Assembly: GCA_017963125.1 (NCBI GenBank)
Contig: JAGCUA010000069.1
Location: 23,723-87,722 of the forward strand
Length of the DNA: 64,000 nucleotides
Origin: a bacterium
GTDB taxonomy: Bacteria > UBP6 > UBA1177
Direction: 5' to 3'
Of this stretch, positions 34,915 to 44,392 are shown piece after piece; positions within the stretch are counted from its first letter, which is position 1; each line of letters begins with the position of its first letter. Made by a program: the position numbers and the translations under genes. The notes under the pieces were generated by a model, which was not told the origin of the DNA, ran no database searches, and worked only from the letters and a program-made list of their open reading frames with translations.

Positions 34915-35544
34915 TTATCCGAAGATTTTTCTCTTGACGCTGCGGGTGTATGTAAACGCGCTGATAAGGCTGAAAACTATCGACGACCAGAGCAGAAAAT
35001 ATCCTACTCCCGAAGGATCCCAGTCGATATTGACAAGAGCAAGCAGCGTTTTCTGATTTATCATGAAAAACGGAAGTGCAAACATCTGAAGCATTGTTTT
35101 CGTTTTGCCCCAGATATCGGCTGCAATAACCAGATCGTGCTCCATCGCAAGCGAACGGATCCCGAAAATGTAAAATTCTCTTCCCAGAATGATAATGACG
35201 GGCCAGGCCGAAACCTCCTGCATCGAAACAAGAAGGACCAGCGTGAGATTGACGATGAACTTGTCGGCCAGCGGATCGAGAAGTTTTCCGGAAACAGAAA
35301 CAGTGCCCGATTTCCGCGCAAGATAACCGTCAAAAAAGTCGGTGACAGTCGCTATCGTGTAGAAGATCCACGACCACAGACGCATTACCGGCGTATTCAG
35401 CCAGATAAAAAGAAGAACTACCGGAACAAGGATTATCCTGATCGAAGTGAGAAGGTTCGGTATAGTCAGAATATCCTGTTTGAAATTGCGTAACTTATCG
35501 ATAATTTTACGTTTTCCGGCTCCGCCTTTAAATTTTTTCACCAT
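34915..35544 (-). CDS. pgsA: CDP-diacylglycerol--glycerol-3-phosphate 3-phosphatidyltransferase
   Basis: Inner-membrane enzyme that makes phosphatidylglycerol phosphate from CDP-diacylglycerol. 209 residues with four to five helices and the full CDP-alcohol phosphatidyltransferase signature FFDGYLARKSGTVSVSGKLL plus DPLADKF near residues 70-96. The N-terminal TIPNLLTSIRIILVPV is the usual PgsA opening. Its start overlaps the end of the transglycosylase gene by 7 bp. The product is also the lipid donor for Lgt. Confidence 0.93.
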   Translation of the reverse strand: MVKKFKGGAGKRKIIDKLRNFKQDILTIPNLLTSIRIILVPVVLLFIWLNTPVMRLWSWIFYTIATVTDFFDGYLARKSGTVSVSGKLLDPLADKFIVNLTLVLLVSMQEVSAWPVIIILGREFYIFGIRSLAMEHDLVIAADIWGKTKTMLQMFALPFFMINQKTLLALVNIDWDPSGVGYFLLWSSIVFSLISAFTYTRSVKRKIFG

Positions 35545-36140
35545 GGCTCCTTCCCCGTATAAACTTTATAAAAACCGTGTATTTTCTCGACATAATTCAT
35601 CGTTTCGTCAAACGGCGGAACTCCGTCGTAATAAACGACCGCAGCAGGTCCGGCATTGTATCCGGCGACTGCGCTTTTGGCATTGTTTTTGAACTTTTTC
35701 AGCATTTTTTTCAGATATTTTGTGCCGCCCATAATATTCTGTTCGGCATCGAAAACATTCTTGACACCCACTTCCAGAGCTGTATCCGGCATAAGTTGCA
35801 TAAGACCTTTCGCTCCGGCGCTCGAAACTGCTTTCGGATCAAAAAGGGATTCAGCCTTTATCACGCTTTTTATAAGGAAAAAATCGACTCCGTGCTTTTG
35901 TGATGCACGTCTTATGATCTCGTCATACTGATTTTCCTTTCCAGGATTGATTTTATATCCCGCTTTGTGCTTCACTTCGCCCTTTGTCACATAGAGCGGC
36001 TTGCAGGAGCGGAGATCGGCGCACTGATTCGTGAAAGTGTAGCGGTCGGAAAGCGGTTCGTAGAGGTAATATATTCTGACCTTATCGGCAAAAATCTGAA
36101 AAAAAGAAAAAATTGTCAGACAAAGCACTAAAAAACGCAT
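35538..36140 (-). CDS. Lytic transglycosylase (SLT domain)
   Basis: Periplasmic peptidoglycan-cleaving enzyme, 200 residues. The signal peptide MRFLVLCLTIFSFFQIFA is followed by a ~70-residue N-terminal part. The catalytic SLT domain begins VDFFLIKSVIKAESLFDP (Glu about residue 92), then AVSSAGAKGLMQLMPDTA and AVAGYNAGPAAVVYY. The MltE/Slt70 family 1 motifs are complete. The start is 3 bp after the ftsH stop, and the end overlaps pgsA. Confidence 0.92.
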   Translation of the reverse strand: MRFLVLCLTIFSFFQIFADKVRIYYLYEPLSDRYTFTNQCADLRSCKPLYVTKGEVKHKAGYKINPGKENQYDEIIRRASQKHGVDFFLIKSVIKAESLFDPKAVSSAGAKGLMQLMPDTALEVGVKNVFDAEQNIMGGTKYLKKMLKKFKNNAKSAVAGYNAGPAAVVYYDGVPPFDETMNYVEKIHGFYKVYTGKEPW

Positions 36141-36143
36141 GGA

Positions 36144-37979
36144 CTATTCTTCTGCCTGGACCTCTTCGCTCTTTTCTTCAGGCTGAGGTTTCCCTACTGC
36201 CTCAAGTATTTCGTCTCTTTCGAGCGTTTCTTTCTCAACGAGCGCGCTCACAAGCCTTTCGACACCGTCTCTGTTTGCTTCAAGTATGTTTTTAGCATCA
36301 GCATAAGCAGTTTCGATGATTTTCTGGACCTCTTCATCGATTTTCTGCGAAGTCGCCTCGCTTACCTGAGTCCTCTTTCCAAGCTCACGCCCGAGGAAAA
36401 CCTGCTCTTCCTTTTCGCCGTAGCTGATGGGACCGAGATCGTCACCCATGCCCCACTGCATGACCATATTTCTTGCGATCTGCGTCGCGCGTTCGATGTC
36501 GTTTCCGGCACCGGTAGTTATCCTGCCGATGAAAACTTCTTCAGCCGCTCTTCCGCCCATGAGGACTTTGATCCTGTCGATGAGTTCCTCTCTGTGATAT
36601 GAATATTTATCCTTTTCAGGAAGCTGCTGCGTCACACCGAGAGCCCTTCCGCGCGGCACGATCGAAACTTTGTGGACCGGATCGGCATATTCCGAGTAAA
36701 GCCCGACAACGACATGACCCGCCTCGTGATAAGCGGTGTCCTTCTTCTCTTCGGGAGTCTGAACCATCGTTTTACGCGCTTTTCCCATGAAGATCTTGTC
36801 TTTCGCGTCTTCGATGTCAGCCATCGTGACTTCATCTTCGGATCTCGATGCGGCTATAAGTGCTGCTTCGTTGAGAAGGTTTGCGAGATCTGCGCCAGAA
36901 AGACCGGGAGTTCCTTTCGCGATGTCGCTGAAATCGATATCGGGAGCCGTTTTTATTTTTTCGGCATGAACTTTCAAAATGAGTTCGCGACCTTTGATAT
37001 CTGGAAGCGGAACATAGACCTGTCTGTCGAATCTTCCTGGACGAAGAAGAGCCGGATCGAGGACGTCAGGTCTGTTGGTAGCTGCGATAACGATGATTCC
37101 GAGATCGCTTCCGAAGCCGTCCATCTCGACAAGGAGCTGGTTCAGAGTCTGTTCCCTTTCGTCGTTTCCGCCACCGAGACCGGCGCCGCGCTGACGTCCT
37201 ACTGCATCGATCTCATCAACAAAAATGATGCACGGAGCCTTCGCCTTCGCGTTTTCGAAAAGGTCTCTCACTCTGCTTGCACCTACACCGACGAACATTT
37301 CGACGAAATCGGAACCGCTTATGATGAAAAACGGAACATCTGCTTCACCCGCTACAGCCTTTGCAAGTAAGGTTTTACCGGTTCCGGGAGGCCCCACAAG
37401 AAGGACTCCGTGCGGGATCTTAGCGCCGATTTTTGTGTAAACTGACGGTTTTTTGAGGAAATCGACCACTTCTTCAAGTTCTTCTTTTGCCTCATCTACT
37501 CCTGCGACATCCTTGAAACGTATCTGATTCTGGTCTTTTGAGATCATTCTGTGCTTGCTTTTCCCGAACGAGAAAGCCTTGTTGTTTCCGCCGTTCATCT
37601 GACGAAGGAAGAAAATGAAGATCGCGACGAAAACGATCATCGGAAGCCACGAAATGAGAAGAGTTTTCCAGATCGAATCGTCTTCCGGTTTCTTGTAAGT
37701 TGCCGGAACGTTGTTTTCAGCCAGGAATTCCGACATCCTCTCGCCGCTCGGACCGATGACTGTGAATTTTGTATCCTTTCCGTCGTTGAGGATTCCGGAA
37801 AACTCGATCCCGTCGATGAAGACCTCTTTGATCTCCTGATTTTTGACCTTCTGCCTGAACTCGGTCATGTTGATCTCGCTGACAGGCGCCGAATCGGTCA
37901 TCCTCGAAAGACTTATGGCGACAAAAGCAAGAACAGCGATAAACAGCCACACAAGCAATGTTCTGTAATTGAATCTCAT
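36144..37979 (-). CDS. ftsH: ATP-dependent zinc metalloprotease FtsH
   Basis: Membrane-bound hexameric AAA+ protease that degrades misfolded membrane proteins and short-lived regulators. 611 residues. An N-terminal helix and a ~75-residue periplasmic domain precede a second helix near residue 103. The AAA module has Walker [20 protein letters not shown], Walker [12 protein letters not shown] and the second region [15 protein letters not shown]. The zinc site HEAGH is near residue 414. The tail is short and acidic. GGAG precedes the ATG at 37979. First gene of the minus-strand run ending in nrnA. Confidence 0.97.
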   Translation of the reverse strand: MRFNYRTLLVWLFIAVLAFVAISLSRMTDSAPVSEINMTEFRQKVKNQEIKEVFIDGIEFSGILNDGKDTKFTVIGPSGERMSEFLAENNVPATYKKPEDDSIWKTLLISWLPMIVFVAIFIFFLRQMNGGNNKAFSFGKSKHRMISKDQNQIRFKDVAGVDEAKEELEEVVDFLKKPSVYTKIGAKIPHGVLLVGPPGTGKTLLAKAVAGEADVPFFIISGSDFVEMFVGVGASRVRDLFENAKAKAPCIIFVDEIDAVGRQRGAGLGGGNDEREQTLNQLLVEMDGFGSDLGIIVIAATNRPDVLDPALLRPGRFDRQVYVPLPDIKGRELILKVHAEKIKTAPDIDFSDIAKGTPGLSGADLANLLNEAALIAASRSEDEVTMADIEDAKDKIFMGKARKTMVQTPEEKKDTAYHEAGHVVVGLYSEYADPVHKVSIVPRGRALGVTQQLPEKDKYSYHREELIDRIKVLMGGRAAEEVFIGRITTGAGNDIERATQIARNMVMQWGMGDDLGPISYGEKEEQVFLGRELGKRTQVSEATSQKIDEEVQKIIETAYADAKNILEANRDGVERLVSALVEKETLERDEILEAVGKPQPEEKSEEVQAEE

Positions 37980-38086
37980 ATATTTCTCCTAAGTTAAAAA
38001 GCAACGCTCATTCAATATAAGCACAAAAGCGCGAAAGTGTAGCAGGATTTTCAGAAAATTGAAGTAATTATTTCTTAATAAGAGAT

Positions 38087-38127
38087 TTTAAACTAATTTT
38101 TTACGGAAACTTTCGGGGGTTCTATAT
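38087..38127 (-). repeat. Truncated copy of the 3' end of the ushA-like gene
   Basis: About 40 bp that match 39053-39093 with a few mismatches. Read on the minus strand it still encodes IEPPKVSVKN and a stop; the real gene ends IEPPKVSTKN. It lies just downstream of the lipoprotein gene, so the lipoprotein segment is bracketed by direct repeats about 963 bp apart. Confidence 0.7.
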
Positions 38128-38141
38128 TTGACAGTCTGCGA

Positions 38142-38936
38142 TTATTTCGGGCAGTTGAGATCAACTCTGTCGGCGCATTTCCATTTTTGGCCAAGGACAT
38201 CATCAGCAACGCATTCACACCAATCTACTTTACTGCCATCGGGACAGGTGAAATCCTGTTTGTCTCCGACAGCGGCTTGTTTCGACACACCCTCTGCTTC
38301 ATCGTAGTAGGTACAATAATCACAGGCTTCCCAATCTAAAAAGTCAAAAACACCGTCGCTGCAAATTGAAGTCTGGCAGAAATCTGTTGCAATTTCGTAA
38401 CCGAGATCATACCTTTTCCCGTCATCATAAATACACTGGCAGGCATGAGAATAATAGCAAGCCCACCTTTTTGTTGCTCCAGAATTGTCTTTGACACATT
38501 CACACCAATCTCTTTCCTGAGCGCCATTGCATGAAAATTTCATCATTTCGCCTGGCTCACCTTCCTTTTCGGGATCATTCCAGTAACGGCAACCGTCACA
38601 GAAATCTCCGTCCGCGCCATCAAATTTGCCGTTTTTACACGTTAACGGTTTGCAAAAATCGAAAGACAATACTATATCGCCGGACTCATAACCTGTTTGA
38701 TCTTCATACTCACAAAACGAACTCTCTTCAGATGGATTTTCCTGATTTTGATCAGCATCAATCGGCTCTTCATATTGCTGTGTATCATCACTAGTAGTTT
38801 CATGATCTTCGTCAGTAGTTTCGATTGCTTGTTCGTCTGATACTTCAATAGAATCGTTATTTTTATCTTCATTGGAATCGTTGCTTGAACCACATCCAAT
38901 CACAAAAACAAAAAGCAAAACCAATAACTTTCTCAT
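38142..38936 (-). CDS. Cys-rich lipoprotein of unknown function
   Basis: 264 residues from the ATG at 38936, which follows GGAGG. Lipobox FVFVIGCGSS (Cys about residue 16), then a ~60-residue Asp/Glu/Asn-rich spacer. The body has about 20 cysteines in repeating blocks such as SFDFCKPLTCKNGKFDGADG and CDGCRYWND, twice over (residues ~85-165 and ~170-264), each with a DWCECV motif. This looks like two copies of a disulfide-knotted domain. Function unknown. The gene is bracketed by direct repeats of the ushA-like gene's 3' end, which suggests it was inserted there as a unit. Confidence 0.78.
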   Translation of the reverse strand: MRKLLVLLFVFVIGCGSSNDSNEDKNNDSIEVSDEQAIETTDEDHETTSDDTQQYEEPIDADQNQENPSEESSFCEYEDQTGYESGDIVLSFDFCKPLTCKNGKFDGADGDFCDGCRYWNDPEKEGEPGEMMKFSCNGAQERDWCECVKDNSGATKRWACYYSHACQCIYDDGKRYDLGYEIATDFCQTSICSDGVFDFLDWEACDYCTYYDEAEGVSKQAAVGDKQDFTCPDGSKVDWCECVADDVLGQKWKCADRVDLNCPK

Positions 38937-39052
38937 CTTAGCCTCCGCTCCAAATTTCAACAACCAGAAAAAAACGAATAATTTTAGCATGATTCAAGTA
39001 AATATCAACAAATAAAAAATCAAGAATGATTCAAAAAAATGAATATAAAAAG

Positions 39053-39093
39053 AAACTAATTTTTTGTGGAAACTTTCGGAGGTTCGATGTATT
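39053..39093 (-). repeat. 3' end of ushA-like gene, original copy of the direct repeat
   Basis: Covers the last codons and stop (TAG at 39056-39058) of the ushA-like gene. Its partner is at 38087-38127. Both copies share AAACTAATTTTTT beyond the stop and differ at only a few positions in the coding part. Confidence 0.7.
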
Positions 39094-40600
39094 TTTCGCG
39101 TTTGATGTATTCGATCACAGCTGCCGGAACAGAGATTTTGGTGTCGTTGAGTTTGAGTTTCGGCATCATTTCGAAGCCGTCGCCACCGCCCGCGACAAAG
39201 GAGTTGACTGCGAAAGTGTAGGTTTTGCCTGCATCAAGTGCTGCGCCGTTGACTTTGATGTTCGAAGCTTTTCCGCCCGAAACGGAGAAATCTACGCCGT
39301 AGAAGTGAAGGAAACCGCCCTGTCCTTTGTTTTTAATTGACTGGTTGATGATTTCCTCAAGCTGTGAGCCGGAGATAGAACCGGTAACGATCGTGTCTTC
39401 GAACGGGAAAACGCTGTAAATATCCATTTCGTTGACGATTCCGCGGTTGAGCCCCTGTCTGATCGCTCCGCCGTTTGCAAAAGCGATGTCGACATTCGTT
39501 CTTTCCTTCATGACAGATGCAATGAAAACGCCGAGAGCCGAAGGATTGTTGCGGACGAAATTTCTTTCGCCGTTGAACGAATCGGAAAGTTCGCCTACGA
39601 CCTGAGTCGAAAATTCACAGTTGAAATCGTTGAGCATTTTCAGCATTGCTTCGTTTTCTACGAGATCTTTGCCTCTGTTTTCGTAAGTTACGCTGCCATT
39701 GCTCTTAACTATTTTTTCCTTGATGTTTACCGGGTAAAGTTTGAAATTTTTCTGAACGAGTTCCTTGCCTTCGAAGTAAAAATCGAATCTGCCGACCCAC
39801 TTTCCGAGTCCTTCTGTCTGGATTATCGGAACATTGTTGACGTAAACAGGCTCGTTCATCTGGATTTTCGTTCTTCCTCCGATAATGAGGTCGATCCCGG
39901 GAACTTCTTTTGCAAGCATTCTGTCACTCGGATAACCGTCAGCATCCATATCTTTATCGGAGTAGCCGAGGTTCGAAAGAACAACTACGAAATCGTTGTT
40001 TTTCTTGAGTTCTTCGACCGCTTTTTTCGCAGCTTCGATCGGATCCTGAACCTTTACGAGCCCTTCAACGCCGGCGTTGGAGATCTTTTCGATTTCGGGT
40101 GTCGCGATGCCTACGAAAGCTACTTTCACGCCGTTTATCATCTCTTTCTGAATAAACGACTTGCCTATCTGCTTATTGTTTTTGTAGAAAAGGTTGGCCG
40201 CCATGAACGGAAATCTCGCCTCTTTCTGCATCTTTTCGAAAGTCTTCATTCCGAAATCGAATTCGTGGCTTCCGATAAGCATTCCGTCGTAGCCGATAAG
40301 GTTCATGCCCGTTATCATCGGCAGGTTTTCGCAGACGTTGCTTCTCGGATCGCCCATCGTGACGTTTCCGCTGCTAAGCACTACAACGTCGCCGTTCGTG
40401 AGCTGGACTTCGTTTCTGATCTGCTCGACAAGAGTTTTCTGAGCTGCAAGACCGCCTGTCTTCGGGCTGTCGGGAGCGTCAAACGCCCAGGCCATACCGT
40501 GGGAATCGTTTGTAAAAAGGATCGTAAGGAGTCTCGGCTCCGCAAAAAGTGAAACACTGAGACCACAGATAAAGAGGAAAACCAAAAAATTTCTTTTCAT
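39056..40600 (-). CDS. UshA/5'-nucleotidase-family protein with eroded metal site
   Basis: 514 residues: signal peptide (NFLVFLFICGLSVSLFA), metallophosphatase domain to ~residue 330, then a complete 5_nucleotid_C domain (FANGGAIRQGLNRGIV, SVFPFEDTIVTG, GGDGFEM). Normal UshA proteins are periplasmic nucleotidases/UDP-sugar hydrolases with two metal ions. Here the first motif is intact (FTNDSHG). The next ligands differ: LSSGNVTMGD has Asn for the Gly-Asp aspartate, IGSHEFDFG has Ser for the GNHE asparagine, VVLSNLGYS has Asn where a His is usual, and IIGGRTKI has Arg and Lys for the G-G-H-S-x ligands. Hydrolysis is therefore doubtful and a binding role is possible. GGAGG precedes the ATG; a promoter lies at 40630-40658. 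Confidence 0.85.
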   Translation of the reverse strand: MKRNFLVFLFICGLSVSLFAEPRLLTILFTNDSHGMAWAFDAPDSPKTGGLAAQKTLVEQIRNEVQLTNGDVVVLSSGNVTMGDPRSNVCENLPMITGMNLIGYDGMLIGSHEFDFGMKTFEKMQKEARFPFMAANLFYKNNKQIGKSFIQKEMINGVKVAFVGIATPEIEKISNAGVEGLVKVQDPIEAAKKAVEELKKNNDFVVVLSNLGYSDKDMDADGYPSDRMLAKEVPGIDLIIGGRTKIQMNEPVYVNNVPIIQTEGLGKWVGRFDFYFEGKELVQKNFKLYPVNIKEKIVKSNGSVTYENRGKDLVENEAMLKMLNDFNCEFSTQVVGELSDSFNGERNFVRNNPSALGVFIASVMKERTNVDIAFANGGAIRQGLNRGIVNEMDIYSVFPFEDTIVTGSISGSQLEEIINQSIKNKGQGGFLHFYGVDFSVSGGKASNIKVNGAALDAGKTYTFAVNSFVAGGGDGFEMMPKLKLNDTKISVPAAVIEYIKREKYIEPPKVSTKN

Positions 40601-40629
40601 TTTGAAACCTCCAAAATTTCAGACACACG

Positions 40630-40658
40630 CTTATATACCAAAGAAATAATTTAGTCAA
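40630..40658 (-). promoter_or_regulatory. Promoter of the ushA-like gene
   Basis: On the minus strand TTGACT (40653-40658), a 17-bp spacer and TATAAG (40630-40635) precede the start codon by 29 bp. It is divergent from the uvrA promoter. Confidence 0.65.
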
Positions 40659-40670
40659 AAACGATTTATC

Positions 40671-40698
40671 TTGCATATTCGACCGGAAAAAATATAAG
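40671..40698 (+). promoter_or_regulatory. Promoter of uvrA
   Basis: TTGCAT (40671-40676), a 16-bp spacer and TATAAG (40693-40698), followed by AGGAGG (40713-40718) and the ATG at 40724. I see no LexA-type CTG-N10-CAG palindrome over it. Confidence 0.5.
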
Positions 40699-40723
40699 AA
40701 TGCCCAAGTTTTAGGAGGTAAAA

Positions 40724-43504
40724 ATGCTTCGTTCAATCATCATAAAAGGTGCGAGACACCACAATCTGAAAAATTTCGATATCGAGATCCCGCATGAGAA
40801 GCTTGTCGTAGTGACTGGCGTTTCGGGAAGCGGAAAAACTTCGCTCGCGTTCGACACGATCTATGCCGAAGGGCAGCGCAGATACGTCGAAAGCCTTTCG
40901 AGTTACGCGAGAATGTTCCTCGAACTTTCGGAAAAACCGGAAGCAGATTTGATCGAGGGTTTGTCGCCTTCGATCGCGATCCAGCAGCGCGGACTCAACG
41001 CAAGCCCCCGCTCGATCGTGGGAACGACGACCGAGATCTACGACTACATGCGTCTTCTTTTCGCCCGTGCCGGCAAAGTCCACTGCCACAACTGCGGACG
41101 CGAGATCACAAAGACTCCTGCGGCGAAGATCGTCGAACTCATCCTCAACAAAACCGGCAAGAAAATACTCGTTTTGTCGCCGGTAGTCAGCGGCAGGAAA
41201 GGGACCTACGAAAAACTTTTCGAAGACTTGAACAAGGAAGGCTATCTCCGCATAATCATTGACGGAACCGAATACCGTCTCGACGAAGAAATGCCGAAAC
41301 TCGACAAGTTCAAAAAGCACGACATCAACCTTGTCGTTGACAGGCTCGCGATAAAACCCGACACAGATGCGGCGAGAGTCCAGGCCTCGGTCGAAACGGC
41401 TCTCAAAAAAGGAAACGGCAAAATGATCGTCAAAGAGATCGACGGCGAGGAGAAACTTTTCAGCGAGAATTTTGCCTGCCCCTACTGCGACATTTACTAC
41501 GACGAAATCGAGCCGCGCACCTTCTCTTTCAACAACCCGGCAGGCTCGTGCCCCGAATGCAGCGGTCTCGGCACACGGACTTACATGGATGTCAATAAAG
41601 TGCTTGTCGATCCGTCACAGCCTGTGAATAAAGCGTTCCCCGACCTCTGGGCATTCACAAAATACAATATAAAACAGGTGATCGAACATTACGGCGAAGA
41701 TCCGAAACTCCCCTTCGACCAGCTTTCGACAACAGTCCAGAACGCGGTTCTATACGGTTCCGCAGACGAAATCGACTTCTCGATAAGCACAAAAACCACT
41801 AAATTCAACATGACAAAAAAATACGAAGGGCTCATGCCCTCGCTGGAGCGCCGCTGGAGAGAGAGCGAATCGGAGGCTGTGCGCGAAGACTTGTCAAAAT
41901 TCCTCGCGGAAGGCGTATGCCCCGAGTGCGGCGGAAAGAGGCTCAGCAAAAAAGCCCTTTCGGTCACGATCGGCGGACTCAACATCTACGAAATGTGCGA
42001 AATCCCCGTACGCGAACTTTACAAAAAACTGTCGGACGACAAATTTTTCGGATTCTCGGAATTCGAGCGCGAAGTCGCGGCAAAACCGCTCAAAGAGATC
42101 CGTTCGCGCCTTAAATTTCTCGATTCTGTGGGGCTCGGATATCTCACTCTAAACCGCAAAACAAACTCGCTTTCGGGCGGCGAAGCACAGAGGATAAATC
42201 TCGCAAGCCAGATAGGCTCCGCTCTCACCGGAGTCACCTATGTTCTTGACGAACCGAGCATCGGGCTTCACCCGAACGACACCGACAAGTTAGTGAATTT
42301 ACTAAAGAATCTTCGCGATATAGGCAACAATGTGATAGTTGTCGAGCACGATAAGGAGATCATCGAAGCGGCCGATTTTCTCGTCGATTTAGGTCCCGGA
42401 GCCGGAGAAAAAGGGGGAGAACTTCTTTTCGCTGGCGAATCAAAAGACATTCTCAACGTGAAAAAATCGCTCACAGCCGACTATTTAAGCGGCAGAAAGA
42501 CCATCGAAGTCCCCCAAACGCGCAGAAAACCGACAGGCTGGATCAAACTTTCGGGAGTCACGACAAACAACCTCAAAAACGTGAATGCAGAGATCCCGCT
42601 CGGAGTCTTCTGCTCGGTAACGGGAGTATCGGGAAGCGGAAAAAGCTCGCTCGTCATGGAGACACTCATCCCCGCTCTGCGAAAGGAAAAAGCCGACTTC
42701 AAGAGCATAAAAATCAACGGAAAAATAGACGAGCTCATTGAGATCGACCAGTCGCCCATCGGCAGAACTCCGAGATCGAATCCGGCAACATATGTCGGAC
42801 TTTTCGGATACATCCGCGATTTATTTGCCGCAATGCCCGAAGCAAAGGCGCGCGGTTACAAGGCGAGCCGTTTTTCCTTCAACGTCAAGGGAGGCAGATG
42901 CGAAACCTGCCAGGGAGCCGGGATCATCAAAATCGAGATGAACTTCATGCCTAACACATTCGTCAGATGCCCCGACTGCGGCGGAAAACGGTTCAGCGAC
43001 GAAACTCTGCAGATAAAATTCAAGGATTACGATATCCACGACATTCTTGAAACAGACGTTGCGAAAGCAGCCGAGATCTTCGCCCCGTTCCCTGTGATAA
43101 AGCGTAAACTCGACCTTCTGAATTCAATAGGACTCGGCTACATCAAACTCGGACAGCCGGCCCACACCCTTTCGGGCGGAGAGGCGCAGAGGATAAAACT
43201 TGCAGAAGAACTCTCGAAAAAACGCTCAGACAGTTCAATTTATATCCTTGACGAGCCGACGACAGGACTTCATTTCGACGACGTAAAAAAACTTATCGCC
43301 ATACTCAATCAGCTCGTAAATAAAGGCTCTACCGTAATCGTAATCGAACACAACCTGGATATAATCAAGTCATCCGACTACATCATCGACATCGGTCCCG
43401 AAGGAGGAGATGCGGGCGGCAGAATAGTCGCCGCGGGAACACCGGAAGAAATCGTGAAAAATAAGGAATCTCTCACCGGAAAATGGCTTAAAGGGCTGGT
43501 CTGA
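40724..43504 (+). CDS. uvrA: Excinuclease ABC subunit A
   Basis: DNA-damage sensor of nucleotide excision repair; loads UvrB at lesions. 926 residues with the two ABC ATPase modules of UvrA. Walker A motifs are [13 protein letters not shown] near residue 32 and [13 protein letters not shown] near 635. The ABC signatures are [20 protein letters not shown] near 485 and [15 protein letters not shown] near 822. The zinc-finger cysteines are present (CPYCD...[15 protein letters not shown], and CETCQGAG...CPDCGGKRF). The insertion domain and [13 protein letters not shown] are typical. Monocistronic; uvrB and uvrC are not in the window. Confidence 0.98.
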   Translation: MLRSIIIKGARHHNLKNFDIEIPHEKLVVVTGVSGSGKTSLAFDTIYAEGQRRYVESLSSYARMFLELSEKPEADLIEGLSPSIAIQQRGLNASPRSIVGTTTEIYDYMRLLFARAGKVHCHNCGREITKTPAAKIVELILNKTGKKILVLSPVVSGRKGTYEKLFEDLNKEGYLRIIIDGTEYRLDEEMPKLDKFKKHDINLVVDRLAIKPDTDAARVQASVETALKKGNGKMIVKEIDGEEKLFSENFACPYCDIYYDEIEPRTFSFNNPAGSCPECSGLGTRTYMDVNKVLVDPSQPVNKAFPDLWAFTKYNIKQVIEHYGEDPKLPFDQLSTTVQNAVLYGSADEIDFSISTKTTKFNMTKKYEGLMPSLERRWRESESEAVREDLSKFLAEGVCPECGGKRLSKKALSVTIGGLNIYEMCEIPVRELYKKLSDDKFFGFSEFEREVAAKPLKEIRSRLKFLDSVGLGYLTLNRKTNSLSGGEAQRINLASQIGSALTGVTYVLDEPSIGLHPNDTDKLVNLLKNLRDIGNNVIVVEHDKEIIEAADFLVDLGPGAGEKGGELLFAGESKDILNVKKSLTADYLSGRKTIEVPQTRRKPTGWIKLSGVTTNNLKNVNAEIPLGVFCSVTGVSGSGKSSLVMETLIPALRKEKADFKSIKINGKIDELIEIDQSPIGRTPRSNPATYVGLFGYIRDLFAAMPEAKARGYKASRFSFNVKGGRCETCQGAGIIKIEMNFMPNTFVRCPDCGGKRFSDETLQIKFKDYDIHDILETDVAKAAEIFAPFPVIKRKLDLLNSIGLGYIKLGQPAHTLSGGEAQRIKLAEELSKKRSDSSIYILDEPTTGLHFDDVKKLIAILNQLVNKGSTVIVIEHNLDIIKSSDYIIDIGPEGGDAGGRIVAAGTPEEIVKNKESLTGKWLKGLV

Positions 43505-43670
43505 CCGCACACTGAATCTGATCAAAGTTGTTGTAAAAAAAACTTGCCTTCCAAAAGCATACCTCTAAAATAGTGTGTTTTGTTGGTGATTCAATTTGAA
43601 GACAAAATGATGTTCAACGCAACGCAATTATTAAAACAGTGTGTCCAGGCCATAAAACCGGAGGTTTAAA

Positions 43671-44182
43671 ATGAAGAAGTTCTGCCTTGTTTTTGCACTT
43701 TTTCTTCTTGTTTTTGCCGTTTCATGCGGTGAAGGCAAAAAAGAAAACGTTTATGACTACCCTGACGAGGATTCGTCCGATGCCGACACGACTGATGATC
43801 CGGCCGTGGAAGATGTCGATGACATTCCTGACACGAAACCGGACGATGATGCCGATCTGGGCAGACTACAGGTCTCATTTGGGAAAAAACATATGTCACC
43901 GGCAAAACATGGCAGCAAGCCCTGAAATACTGTGCAGATCTGACTTATGCGGGACATTCCGACTGGAGACTTCGCAACAAAAACGAACTCCTCACCATTG
44001 TTAATTACAACAGGAACGCTCCGGCTTCCAATTTCCCGGATATGCCTGCAAACAGATTCTGGACATCAACTTCGCGTCCCAACCTTCCGGAACGCGCCTT
44101 CGACCTGGATTTCTCCTCTGGTGCAGTATCCACATACCATAAGGTCAACTACACCCGCGCTGTCCGCTGCGTAAGAAATTGA
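43671..44182 (+). pseudogene. Frameshifted DUF1566 lipoprotein gene
   Basis: The first frame (43671-~43870) gives a lipoprotein signal peptide with lipobox FAVSCGEGK and an Asp-rich spacer. It then runs into a stop at 43925. From about 43870 another frame continues with a complete DUF1566 domain: TTGLIWEKTYVTGKTW, QQALKYC, SDWRLRNKNELLTIVNYN, NRFWTSTSR, and a terminal RAVRCVRN with stop at 44180-44182. A single net frame change near 43865 would join both into a ~170-residue lipoprotein like the last domain of the protein at 46495-49302. I read it as recently broken; sequencing error or programmed frameshifting are alternatives. Confidence 0.75.
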
Positions 44183-44392
44183 GGAATTCAATGCAGACGT
44201 GCCGTGGTGCGTCTTAATTAAGTGGATACGCCCTGCGGGAGATGCCGCTAAGGTTCCGTGCCCTACCCGCCTAGAACCGGCTATCGAGTCTTAAAATTTC
44301 AAATTTTCTAAACCAAATTTTTGTTGACTTAAATTTTAAATTCGATATTTAATTCATTGCCTTTTGTTAATTTGATTATTTGGATAAGAATT
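44183..44392. other. Intergenic spacer without recognised gene
   Basis: 210 bp between the broken lipoprotein gene and the nuclease gene. The first ~120 bp are relatively GC-rich, with a CTTAATTAAG palindrome and a GGTTC/GAACC inverted pair about 17 nt apart. The last ~90 bp are very AT-rich and probably hold the nuclease promoter. No RNA family recognised. Confidence 0.4.

Noticed and set aside
40640..40723. An SOS (LexA) box before uvrA
   Set aside because: No palindrome of the known LexA types was visible in the promoter.
44183..44330. A tRNA or tmRNA remnant suggested by a GGTTC/GAACC pair
   Set aside because: No acceptor stem, anticodon arm or CCA could be fitted.
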